Below are positions 1 to 5,306 of a stretch of 5,306 bases of DNA, in pieces. The stretch covers positions 1 through 5,306 of the forward strand of contig JAHFDX010000308.1 of NCBI GenBank assembly GCA_023248785.1, read 5' to 3'. This stretch comes from Myxococcales bacterium (GTDB lineage Bacteria; Myxococcota_A; Polyangia; Polyangiales; Polyangiaceae). The notes below the pieces were generated by a model. That model saw only the letters and a list, made by a program, of their open reading frames with translations, was not told the DNA's origin and searched no databases. The translations under genes were made by a program, and so were the position numbers. Every line of letters begins with the position of its first letter. Position 1 is the stretch's first letter.

Positions 1-1017
1 GAACGCATCCACGAGGCGTTTGCGGAGCCAATCAAACTCGATGGGCACGAAGCCTTTACCACCGTAAGCATTGGCATTGCCCTTTCGTCGACACACTACG
101 ACGCCGCTGAAGACGTATTGCGCGATGCGGATACCGCGATGAACCGAGCCAAGGCAAGTGGCAAAGCTCGAAGTGCTCTGTTTGATCCCTCCATGCACCA
201 GTCAGCCGTCGCGCAGTTGCACCTCGATACCGACCTGCGTCGCGCGATCGAGCGTCACGAATTCTTCCTCGTGTATCAGCCGATCGTGAGTCTACGGGAT
301 CAAACGGTACTCGGGTTCGAAGCACTTGTACGATGGAACCATCCGCAACGAGGGCTTGTATCGCCAGCCGAGTTCATTCCGGCCGCTGAAGAAACGGGCC
401 TCATTGTGCCCATTGGTTCGTGGGTCCTTCACGAAGCGTGTCGACAAATTCGCGAGTGGTCGCAGCTCTCGCCAGCTCCCCTCTACGTGAGCGTGAACCT
501 GTCGAGCCGACAGCTTTCCCGTTCAACACTAGCGACGGAAGTTCGCAGCGTGCTGGACGAAACGCAGCTTCCCGCCCAAAATTTGCGCCTTGAACTCACC
601 GAAAGCGGTCTTATGGAGAACGCGGATCGCGCCGCCCAGATGCTGCGCGAGCTAAGGGCTCTCGGCGTGAGTATCAGTATTGACGACTTCGGAACGGGCT
701 ACTCATCGCTTAGCTATTTGATGCGTTTCCCAATCGACACGCTCAAGATCGATCGTTCGTTCGTCAACGGCATGTCGAGCCAAGACGGAGCCGACAACCT
801 GGAACTCGTACGCGCGATTGTGACGCTTGCTCGAAACCTTGGCATGGAAGTCGTCGCCGAAGGGGTCGAGACAGCCGAACAGCACATTCGCCTTGAATCG
901 CTGGGCTGCCAGCTCGCACAGGGGTACCTCTTCGCCCGCCCCATGGACGCCCCCACGGTGACCGATCTTCTTGCAGGTTCGGGCCGAATCGTACGCCTTC
1001 CGAAGAAGAGCACGTGA
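1..1017 (+). CDS. GGDEF-EAL protein, C-terminal part (c-di-GMP phosphodiesterase domain), 5' end outside window
   Basis: The frame is open from base 1, so the gene begins upstream; 338 residues are visible. Visible residues 1-57 are the tail of a GGDEF domain (TVSIGIA, then DADTAMNRAKASGK); the GGDEF motif itself lies outside, so cyclase activity cannot be judged. Residues about 75-325 form a full EAL domain, which in this family hydrolyses cyclic-di-GMP to pGpG. The expected metal and catalytic residues are present: E107 of EAL, N166, E198 in LELTES, D228-D229 in DDFGTGYSSL, K249 in LKIDRSFV, E287 and E290 in VAEGVET, and Q307 in QGYLFARPM. The EAL domain is therefore probably active. No membrane segment is seen in this part; sensor domains would be upstream. 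The gene ends in a hairpin and is separated by 137 nt from the next gene, so it is probably a separate transcription unit. The family call is firm. Confidence 0.95.
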   Translation, partial: ERIHEAFAEPIKLDGHEAFTTVSIGIALSSTHYDAAEDVLRDADTAMNRAKASGKARSALFDPSMHQSAVAQLHLDTDLRRAIERHEFFLVYQPIVSLRDQTVLGFEALVRWNHPQRGLVSPAEFIPAAEETGLIVPIGSWVLHEACRQIREWSQLSPAPLYVSVNLSSRQLSRSTLATEVRSVLDETQLPAQNLRLELTESGLMENADRAAQMLRELRALGVSISIDDFGTGYSSLSYLMRFPIDTLKIDRSFVNGMSSQDGADNLELVRAIVTLARNLGMEVVAEGVETAEQHIRLESLGCQLAQGYLFARPMDAPTVTDLLAGSGRIVRLPKKST

Positions 1018-1048
1018 TGGTGTGGTGAAGCCCCTCGCCACACCATCG
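1015..1048 (+). terminator. Hairpin at the stop codon of the EAL gene, terminator-like
   Basis: GATGGTGTGG (1016-1025) and CCACACCATC (1038-1047) are perfect reverse complements. The stem extends inward by a T-G wobble, G-C and A-T, leaving a 6-nt loop (1029-1034), so it has about 13 pairs and includes the last two bases of the TGA stop. The bases after it (GAAATCCC) are not T-rich, so it lacks the usual U-tract of an intrinsic terminator. It may end transcription weakly, protect the 3' end, or act with Rho. The structure is seen directly; the terminator role is inferred. Confidence 0.5.
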
Positions 1049-1154
1049 AAATCCCACGGCTCATTTGCATGGGCGCCATCCGCACTCCCTTCGTTGTCGT
1101 GCTGCGACGTAGAAGCTGACAGGGCCCGTCTCGGCCGCGTATTCTCCGAAGAGT

Positions 1155-1928
1155 ATGCGGTGGCGACCGTCCTTCTTGGCGTCTCTGCTTGTGGTAGTCC
1201 ATATCACGGGCAGTGCCTCGCCTAGCGTTGCAGCCGAGCCGCCCAATGCGCCACGCTCGAATGAAGCCTTGGAACAAGCACATACGCACTTCATGCGGGC
1301 CAAGGAGCACTACCGAAAGGGCGAATATCGAGAATCCGTTCGAGAGCTCGAGACTGCCTACGCCCTCGATCCCACGGGAGCCGAGCTTGTTTATAACCTC
1401 GCAGTGGTTCACGAGAAGCTTGGCACGATCGACGACGCAATTCGTTACTTGAAAAGATACGAATTGATGAACATCCCCGATGCCGAGCGCGAGCGAGCCC
1501 GCGCGTCGATTAAGCGCCTCGAAGGAGCACGCCGCACGTCACCGCCGGTGACCCCAAAGCCCGATTCGCCTAGGCCGCCCCTGCCCCCGTCGAAGCCTCG
1601 TAGAGGGAAACTTGACGGATGGACATGGGCCGCTGGCGCACTCGGATTCAGTGGTGTCGCCGTCGGCACAACCTTCGGGGTGTTGGCACTCGCAGGGCAA
1701 CCAGAAAGTAATCCCAGAACGTCATCAGTCCGTTCGTATCAAAGCGTACAGGACGAAGCCTCTGCAACGTCAACGCGGGCCGCCGTTTCGGACATTGCCT
1801 TTGGTGTGGGGGCAGCGGGTGCTGTGACAGCCGTGCTTCTGTACGCGCTTCGTTTCGATCACCCTGAAGCGCGCGTCGGCCTTCAGATCAACGGAACTGC
1901 GCTCTCTTTCGGAGGGCAGTTCAAGTGA
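1155..1928 (+). CDS. Secreted TPR protein with Pro-rich linker and two C-terminal membrane segments
   Basis: This is a 257-residue protein of unknown function. Residues 1-27 look like a signal peptide (basic start, hydrophobic FLASLLVVV core, possible cleavage near SVAA/E). Residues about 41-110 fit two tetratricopeptide repeats, HFMRAKEHYRKGEYRESVRE and VYNLAVVHEKLGTIDDAIRY, a fold used for protein-protein contacts. Residues 128-150 are a Pro/Lys/Arg-rich linker. Hydrophobic segments follow at about 157-181 and 211-231, then a short beta-like tail ending GTALSFGGQFK. TPR proteins with this kind of C-terminus recur in Polyangiales by my recollection. ATG 1155 is chosen because it gives the signal peptide and no other common start follows the in-frame stop at 1110. 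Its only purine-rich match (GAAGAG, 1148-1153) sits too close to be a good Shine-Dalgarno site. It overlaps the next gene by 4 nt, so the two products are probably made together and may act together in the envelope. Confidence 0.85.
   Translation: MRWRPSFLASLLVVVHITGSASPSVAAEPPNAPRSNEALEQAHTHFMRAKEHYRKGEYRESVRELETAYALDPTGAELVYNLAVVHEKLGTIDDAIRYLKRYELMNIPDAERERARASIKRLEGARRTSPPVTPKPDSPRPPLPPSKPRRGKLDGWTWAAGALGFSGVAVGTTFGVLALAGQPESNPRTSSVRSYQSVQDEASATSTRAAVSDIAFGVGAAGAVTAVLLYALRFDHPEARVGLQINGTALSFGGQFK
1911..1916 (+). promoter_or_regulatory. Shine-Dalgarno site GGAGGG for the Cys-rich lipoprotein gene
   Basis: GGAGGG lies inside the end of the TPR gene, 8 nt before the GTG at 1925. This near-ideal spacing supports the GTG start, which otherwise might be passed over. 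It fits translational coupling, because the stop of the first gene and the start of the second share GTGA (1925-1928). Confidence 0.75.
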
Positions 1929-3304
1929 ACAGTCGCCCACGCGCTCGATGGCTACTGGCAGCGTTTGCGCTCCTTGGATGCCAGGCGCTTGTTCGCACGA
2001 GCGTGTCCAGTGTGACATGCGAAGGCACATCACTCGATGTCTGCGCACCCCAGTCGTACTGCCATCAGGGCGCATGCGTTCCGTGCGCCTCCGACGATCT
2101 GTGCGACGGCGAGGACAACGACTGCAACGGGCTCGTCGACGACGGTCCTCTCAGTGATAAAGATGGCGATGGCGCAACAGTGTGCGGGAAGTACGACGCG
2201 CGCACAGGTCACCCCGTTGTCGAGAACGGTCGCGTTATGGGACAAGACTGCGACGATTCGAATCCCAACGTGAAACCCGGCGCCACGGAAACATGTAACA
2301 ATATTGATGACGATTGTGACGGCACGATCGACAACGCAGACCGCGTGTGCCCCGCGGGACAAATCTGCGCCCCAAGCACAGGCTGCGTCGATGCAAGAAC
2401 CGCGTGCAGCACAACGGGATGCGCAACGGGTCAGGTTTGTGACTCGACAACGCAAAAGTGCGTCGATGCAAAACTCCCCGCGGGAAGCCCGTGCCCTTCC
2501 GACGCCGCATGCGACACCGGCCTTCTCTGCGCAGACGCCCAAATGCTCTCAACCGCCGTGCACACGGCAGCGGGTGGAAACGTTTGCACGCGCTCATGTT
2601 GCACAACTATCGATTGCCCAGATGGTTTCGTATGTAGCGCCGCCGCCACCGGAGGCAACTACTGCAGCAAGCCCGCTTGGCTTGGACGAGGCTCGAGCGT
2701 GGGGACCCAAGCATCCGGCGGATCATGCACCCAAAACAGTGACTGCCGGTCCGCACTCTGTGGGACTGACAAGCGATGCATGGATTCATGTTGCGCACAG
2801 AGCGATTGCACGAACGGGCTGACATGCACGCTCACGAAATCCGGTGATCTACGTACGTTCGCGTGTGTTTTGCGGACCGGATTTGCAGTGGGCTCGGACT
2901 GCTTCGATGACACGGATTGTGCGTCTGGACTGTGTCTTTCCCTCAACGGGGGCGGTTCCTTCTATGATCGATGCATTGCACCTTGCCGCTCGACAGCTTC
3001 GTGTGGCTCGGTCACTCTTGGCTCCTCGGGGAAATTTGCGCTTACATGCAACAATCACCGTCTGTCAACGTCCGGGCTCTATTCACTTTGCAACTACACG
3101 GTCGACACCCGCGGGGCGAAAAAAATTGGTGAGTCCTGCGCGGACGCGAGCGAATGCGCAAGCAATCGGTGCAGCGCCACCACATCTGGGTCTCGATGCG
3201 TCGACGTTTGCGGTACAGATACAGACTGCTCCGCAGCGAATGGATGGAAATGCAAACCGCAAATCATCTCGTCGCTCGGCACAGTACTGCGCTGCCAACC
3301 GTAA
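1925..3304 (+). CDS. Cys-rich lipoprotein with MopE-type putative metal-binding motifs
   Basis: This 459-residue protein has 53 cysteines. A lipoprotein signal ends in the lipobox LLGC, with C19 the likely lipidated residue and Q20 after it, which suggests outer-membrane placement. Residues 60-136 carry two MopE-type motifs: CDGEDNDCNGLVDDG (60-74) with DKDGDG (78-83), then QDCDDSNPNVKPGATETC leading into DDDCDGTID (108-136). This family is annotated as putative metal binding after the Methylococcus copper-binding protein MopE; binding here is inferred. Residues 184-457 hold four related Cys modules of the form C-x5-C-x4/5-C...C-x3-C(C)-x4/5-C, probably disulfide-bonded knots. With C19 set aside, 52 cysteines remain, an even number. 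The GTG start is supported by GGAGGG 8 nt upstream and by the GTGA overlap with the TPR gene. No enzyme domain is seen. A structural or metal-binding surface role is likely; the exact function is unknown. Confidence 0.9.
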   Translation: MNSRPRARWLLAAFALLGCQALVRTSVSSVTCEGTSLDVCAPQSYCHQGACVPCASDDLCDGEDNDCNGLVDDGPLSDKDGDGATVCGKYDARTGHPVVENGRVMGQDCDDSNPNVKPGATETCNNIDDDCDGTIDNADRVCPAGQICAPSTGCVDARTACSTTGCATGQVCDSTTQKCVDAKLPAGSPCPSDAACDTGLLCADAQMLSTAVHTAAGGNVCTRSCCTTIDCPDGFVCSAAATGGNYCSKPAWLGRGSSVGTQASGGSCTQNSDCRSALCGTDKRCMDSCCAQSDCTNGLTCTLTKSGDLRTFACVLRTGFAVGSDCFDDTDCASGLCLSLNGGGSFYDRCIAPCRSTASCGSVTLGSSGKFALTCNNHRLSTSGLYSLCNYTVDTRGAKKIGESCADASECASNRCSATTSGSRCVDVCGTDTDCSAANGWKCKPQIISSLGTVLRCQP

Positions 3305-3322
3305 CCCTCCAAGGCTCTCATC

Positions 3323-4639
3323 ATGACAACGCCACACGCAGAATTCCGCTGTTTCGCCGGTTGTCCCGGAGGTTACCCGCTCACGCAAGCCATCTATCGA
3401 TGCCCAACATGCGGCGGCCTTCTCGAGGTTCACCACGACATTGACGCCCTGCGCACGCGCTCGGCCACGGAGTGGAAGAGTTTGTTCGACTCCCGGTACA
3501 AAAGCTCCGCATTTCCATATAGCTCGGGCGTTTGGGCGAAACGCGAATGGGTGCTACCCGATGTTCCTGACGAGGCCATCATTACGACCAACGAGGGCAC
3601 ATCGAATCTTTTGCGCGCCACCCGCCTTGCTCGTGAACTTGGGATGGAACACCTTTGGGTGAAGCTCTGCGGCGACTCGCACACGGGGTCGTTCAAGGAT
3701 CTCGGGATGACAGCGTTAGTCAGCCAAGTAAGTCACTCGATCAAGTCAGGCGCGCTTTCCATTCGGGCGATTGCATGCGCAAGCACCGGCGACACATCGG
3801 CCGCTCTTGCTGCGTATGGGGCGATTGCTGGACTTCCCGTCGTGGTCCTCTTGCCAAAGGGGCTTGTTTCGAACGCACAACTCGTGCAGCCACTTGCGCA
3901 CGGTGCGCGCGTGCTCGCGCTCGAAACGGACTTCGATGGGTGCATGGCCGTCATTTCAGAGCTCGCTCAGCGCGGCCTTGTCTATCTCGCAAATTCGATG
4001 AATCCACTTCGCATCGAGGGGCAAAAAACGGTTGGCATCGAAATCACCCAGCAACTTGGCTGGACGCCACCCGATTGGGTGATCTTGCCGAGTGGCAACC
4101 TGGGAAACGCCGCTGCGCTGCATGCGGGGTTCCGAATGATGCGCGAACTTGGACTCATTGATCGTCTGCCAAGGCTGTGCGTGGCGCAGGCCGAGAACGC
4201 GAATCCGATGTACCGCGCGTTCGTGGAAGGCAAAAGGAACGTTGCGCCCGTCGCGGCAAAGAAGAGCTTGGCAAGCGCCATCCAAATTGGAAATCCGGTA
4301 AGTGCGCCACGCGCAATGGCCGCCCTCGCCGCAATGAACGGGGTCGTCGAGCAGGCAAGCGAAGACGAGTTGGCCGACGCCGCCGCCCGCGCCGATCGCA
4401 CGGGGCTTTACACCTGTCCACACACCGGTGTCGCGCTCGCATGCCTGTTCAAATTGATCGCGAAGGGTACTATTTCACGCAACGAGCGCGTGGTGGTCAT
4501 TTCGACCGCAAGCGGACTGAAGTTCACAGAATTCAAACTCGGTTACCACGAGCGGACTCTCGCGGGCATTTCGAGTGCCCGCGCCAACCAGCCCGTGATG
4601 CTTGCATCTAATTTGGAGCGGGTGATCGAAGCCCTCTGA
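3323..4639 (+). CDS. thrC: Threonine synthase
   Basis: It encodes a 438-residue PLP enzyme that converts O-phospho-L-homoserine and water to L-threonine and phosphate, the last step of threonine synthesis, in the cytoplasm. The N-terminus has a small zinc-ribbon-like knot (C10-x3-C14 and C27-x2-C30), found in one branch of threonine synthases and absent from the E. coli type. The fold-II PLP core follows: TNEGTSNLLRATRLA (89-103), SHTGSFKDLG with K125 the probable PLP lysine, ASTGDTSAALAAYG (153-166), the phosphate loop PSGNLGN (256-262), the family-like GNPVSAPRAMAAL (323-335), and CPHTGVALAC (365-374). All expected parts are present, so it should be active. ATG 3323 lies 18 nt after the lipoprotein stop, with a modest AAGG (3311-3314) 8 nt before it. 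No separate promoter is evident, so it is probably cotranscribed. Other fold-II enzymes, such as cysteate synthase, are less likely. Confidence 0.95.
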   Translation: MTTPHAEFRCFAGCPGGYPLTQAIYRCPTCGGLLEVHHDIDALRTRSATEWKSLFDSRYKSSAFPYSSGVWAKREWVLPDVPDEAIITTNEGTSNLLRATRLARELGMEHLWVKLCGDSHTGSFKDLGMTALVSQVSHSIKSGALSIRAIACASTGDTSAALAAYGAIAGLPVVVLLPKGLVSNAQLVQPLAHGARVLALETDFDGCMAVISELAQRGLVYLANSMNPLRIEGQKTVGIEITQQLGWTPPDWVILPSGNLGNAAALHAGFRMMRELGLIDRLPRLCVAQAENANPMYRAFVEGKRNVAPVAAKKSLASAIQIGNPVSAPRAMAALAAMNGVVEQASEDELADAAARADRTGLYTCPHTGVALACLFKLIAKGTISRNERVVVISTASGLKFTEFKLGYHERTLAGISSARANQPVMLASNLERVIEAL

Positions 4640-4659
4640 TTGAATCGGCAATCACCCGC
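4618..4659. terminator. Inverted repeat across the convergent gene ends, possible bidirectional terminator
   Basis: GCGGGTGAT (4618-4626) and ATCACCCGC (4651-4659) are perfect reverse complements, giving a 9-bp stem with a 24-nt loop. The repeat covers both convergent stop codons (thrC TGA 4637-4639, and the lipoprotein stop at 4652-4654 on the minus strand). A smaller stem inside it, TGATTG (4637-4642) with CAATCA (4649-4654), would compete with it. Neither strand shows a T-tract after the stem, so intrinsic termination is uncertain. Confidence 0.4.
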
Positions 4660-5023
4660 CGTCGTCGGTTGCGTCCGAAGCGTCGTTAACGCTCGCGTCC
4701 GTCGCGGCCTCCGTTTGCGCGTCTGCATCGCCTGGGGAGCTGTCGCTCGCATCCTGCGAAGCCGCATCCGCGTCGCTCGATGAAGCGTCGGCGTTTGCGT
4801 CGACATTGGCATCACCAGATGCGTCTGCAGTGGGGGCATCACCAGATGCGTCTGCAGTGGAGGCATCGCCAGCGTCCGCAGGGGGCGCCACCGTTGCATC
4901 GCTCTTGACGGCCGCGTCGACATCACTCGCGATCTTGCTGCGATCAAAATCAACCAGCAGCGAACAGGCTCCAAGAAGTAGCGAGGCAATTAGAAGAGCA
5001 CCGATACGCGTTGGCTTACTCAT
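4652..5023 (-). CDS. Small Asp/Ala/Ser-rich lipoprotein
   Basis: This is a 123-residue protein. A lipoprotein signal ends in the lipobox LGAC, with C20 the likely lipidated residue and S21 after it, suggesting outer-membrane placement. The mature start CSLLVDFDRSKI resembles the start of many myxobacterial lipoproteins I recall. From residue 41 on there is no Lys or Arg, and the chain is mostly Asp, Ala, Ser and Thr (24 Asp and 31 Ala overall). It is therefore an acidic, probably unfolded tail with no recognisable domain. TADASGDA occurs twice in tandem. The frame stays open upstream to 5242, but ATG 5023 is chosen because the signal peptide begins there and GGAG lies 10 nt before it. It follows the upstream membrane-protein gene by 32 nt, so they are probably one operon. 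A role as surface spacer or cation-binding tail is speculation. Confidence 0.8.
   Translation of the reverse strand: MSKPTRIGALLIASLLLGACSLLVDFDRSKIASDVDAAVKSDATVAPPADAGDASTADASGDAPTADASGDANVDANADASSSDADAASQDASDSSPGDADAQTEAATDASVNDASDATDDGG
4808..4861. repeat. Two tandem copies of a 27-bp repeat within the lipoprotein gene
   Basis: The 26 bases at 4808-4833 recur exactly at 4835-4860, with a period of 27 bp, and only the joining base differs (G 4834, A 4861). A degenerate third copy begins near 4862. On the minus strand each copy encodes TADASGDA plus one variable residue, so changes in copy number would keep the reading frame. Confidence 0.9.
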
Positions 5024-5033
5024 TCTCGTTCTT

Positions 5034-5037
5034 CTCC
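5034..5037 (-). promoter_or_regulatory. Shine-Dalgarno site GGAG for the small lipoprotein
   Basis: Read on the minus strand, GGAG lies in CCGGAGAAG and is 10 nt before the ATG at 5023. The spacing is slightly long but usable. It supports starting the lipoprotein at its signal peptide and not at the open frame upstream. Confidence 0.55.
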
Positions 5038-5055
5038 GGTTTCTTCCCTGCACGC

Positions 5056-5306
5056 TCAAAATCGAATCGAAGCGGCCGCGCCGCCACCTTGCGGGGTGAC
5101 CACTGGCGTTACGATCGGCCTGATTTTCGCCATGCGAACCTTCGTGTTCTTGGCGGCGGGCTTTGTGTCGTTCACGGTCTCGTCCTTCGTGAAGAAGAGA
5201 ACCATGCTTGTCACGCCCAGCGTCAGCGCAGCCGCAAAGCACATATCGGCAACAAGCGCTTTGTTGTCGCCGCTGTTCGCAAGGTCTTCGGCGACCTTCG
5301 AGTTCT
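5056..5306 (-). CDS. C-terminal part of a membrane protein, probably TPR-type, 5' end outside window
   Basis: The frame is open from the right edge, so only the last 82 full codons are visible; the Met codon at 5244 is internal and not a start. Visible residues 16-39 (ALVADMCFAAALTLGVTS then MVLFF) form one membrane segment. A polar, Lys-containing stretch (40-60), a short IRPIVTPVVTPQ run and a GGGAAASIRF end follow. This order matches the end of the TPR protein at 1155-1928. Without gaps, KALVADMCFAAALTLGVTSM pairs with RAAVSDIAFGVGAAGAVTAV, sharing A, V, D, F, V and T at matching places. Both then end in a small Gly/Ala/Ser-rich strand. I infer a related TPR-type protein, but no TPR is visible here. 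It lies 32 nt upstream of the small lipoprotein gene, probably in one operon. The reading frame is fairly sure; the family is tentative. Confidence 0.7.
   Translation of the reverse strand, partial: NSKVAEDLANSGDNKALVADMCFAAALTLGVTSMVLFFTKDETVNDTKPAAKNTKVRMAKIRPIVTPVVTPQGGGAAASIRF

Noticed and set aside
118..1017. The EAL protein starting at the TTG at 118
   Set aside because: The frame is open to base 1 and the residues before 118 continue a GGDEF domain (TVSIGIA), so 118 is an internal Leu codon.
714..1412. A long minus-strand open frame of 232 codons
   Set aside because: It lies opposite the EAL gene, the spacer and the TPR gene, has no recognisable domain, and both plus-strand genes have clear family features.
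2030..2542. A minus-strand open frame of 170 codons, rich in Cys and Val
   Set aside because: It is a shadow of the Cys-rich lipoprotein; its composition follows from reading Asp/Cys codons in reverse.
3119..3125. A run of seven A in the lipoprotein gene as a slippage or frameshift site
   Set aside because: The frame reads through to two further Cys-module elements and the natural stop, and the base before the run does not make a canonical slippery heptamer in the reading frame.
4808..4861. Tandem repeats as a possible CRISPR array
   Set aside because: The copies abut with no spacers and encode a peptide repeat in frame.
4543..4989. A minus-strand open frame of 148 codons with repeated MPPLQTHLV
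   Set aside because: The repeat is the 27-bp tandem repeat read in another frame; the frame with lipobox and ribosome site is the lipoprotein frame.
4806..5099. A plus-strand open frame rich in Ala/Ser opposite the small lipoprotein
   Set aside because: It is a mirror of the DAS-rich repeats and has no start signal or domain.
5024..5242. An N-terminal extension of the small lipoprotein up to 5242
   Set aside because: The added residues are Arg/His/Glu-rich, would bury the signal peptide, and overlap the end of the upstream membrane-protein gene in another frame.
5247..5269. A hairpin of about 9 pairs (CAACAA/TTGTTG core) near the right edge
   Set aside because: It lies within coding sequence far from any gene end, with a G-T pair and no other signal; probably chance.

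Overview
The window looks like chromosomal DNA from a myxobacterium-like member of the Myxococcota, probably order Polyangiales. This rests on gene style rather than on a marker. It holds a Cys-rich lipoprotein with MopE-type motifs (CDGxDNDCxG, DxDGDG, QDCDD...PGA), secreted TPR proteins with a Pro-rich linker and a C-terminal membrane region, and an Asp/Ala/Ser-rich lipoprotein opening with CSLLVDFDRSKI. These are all types I associate with that group. GC is moderate by eye, lower than in many Polyangiaceae.

Layout on the + strand: the window opens inside a GGDEF-EAL protein (1-1017), whose C-terminal EAL phosphodiesterase domain is complete. A strong hairpin (1015-1048) overlaps its stop codon. 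After a 137-nt spacer comes a three-gene run that reads as one operon: a secreted TPR/membrane protein (1155-1928), a 53-cysteine MopE-motif lipoprotein (1925-3304) that overlaps it by GTGA, and threonine synthase thrC (3323-4639) 18 nt further on.

Layout on the - strand, converging on thrC: the 3' end of a second membrane protein (5056-5306, open at the right edge), then a 123-residue Asp/Ala/Ser-rich lipoprotein (4652-5023). The two convergent stop codons are 12 nt apart, and an inverted repeat (4618-4659) spans both gene ends.

How the genes may work together: on both strands a TPR-type membrane protein, or its C-terminal part, directly precedes a lipoprotein. The C-termini of the two membrane proteins resemble each other in order and sequence. 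The window may therefore hold two copies of a membrane protein plus lipoprotein envelope cassette. The role of such a cassette is not known to me. ThrC is ordinary amino-acid biosynthesis and seems to ride on the first cassette's transcript; the EAL protein belongs to cyclic-di-GMP signalling. I see no mobile element, CRISPR array, tRNA or rRNA, and no defence system. The most unusual items are the Cys-rich module protein and the paired-cassette arrangement.
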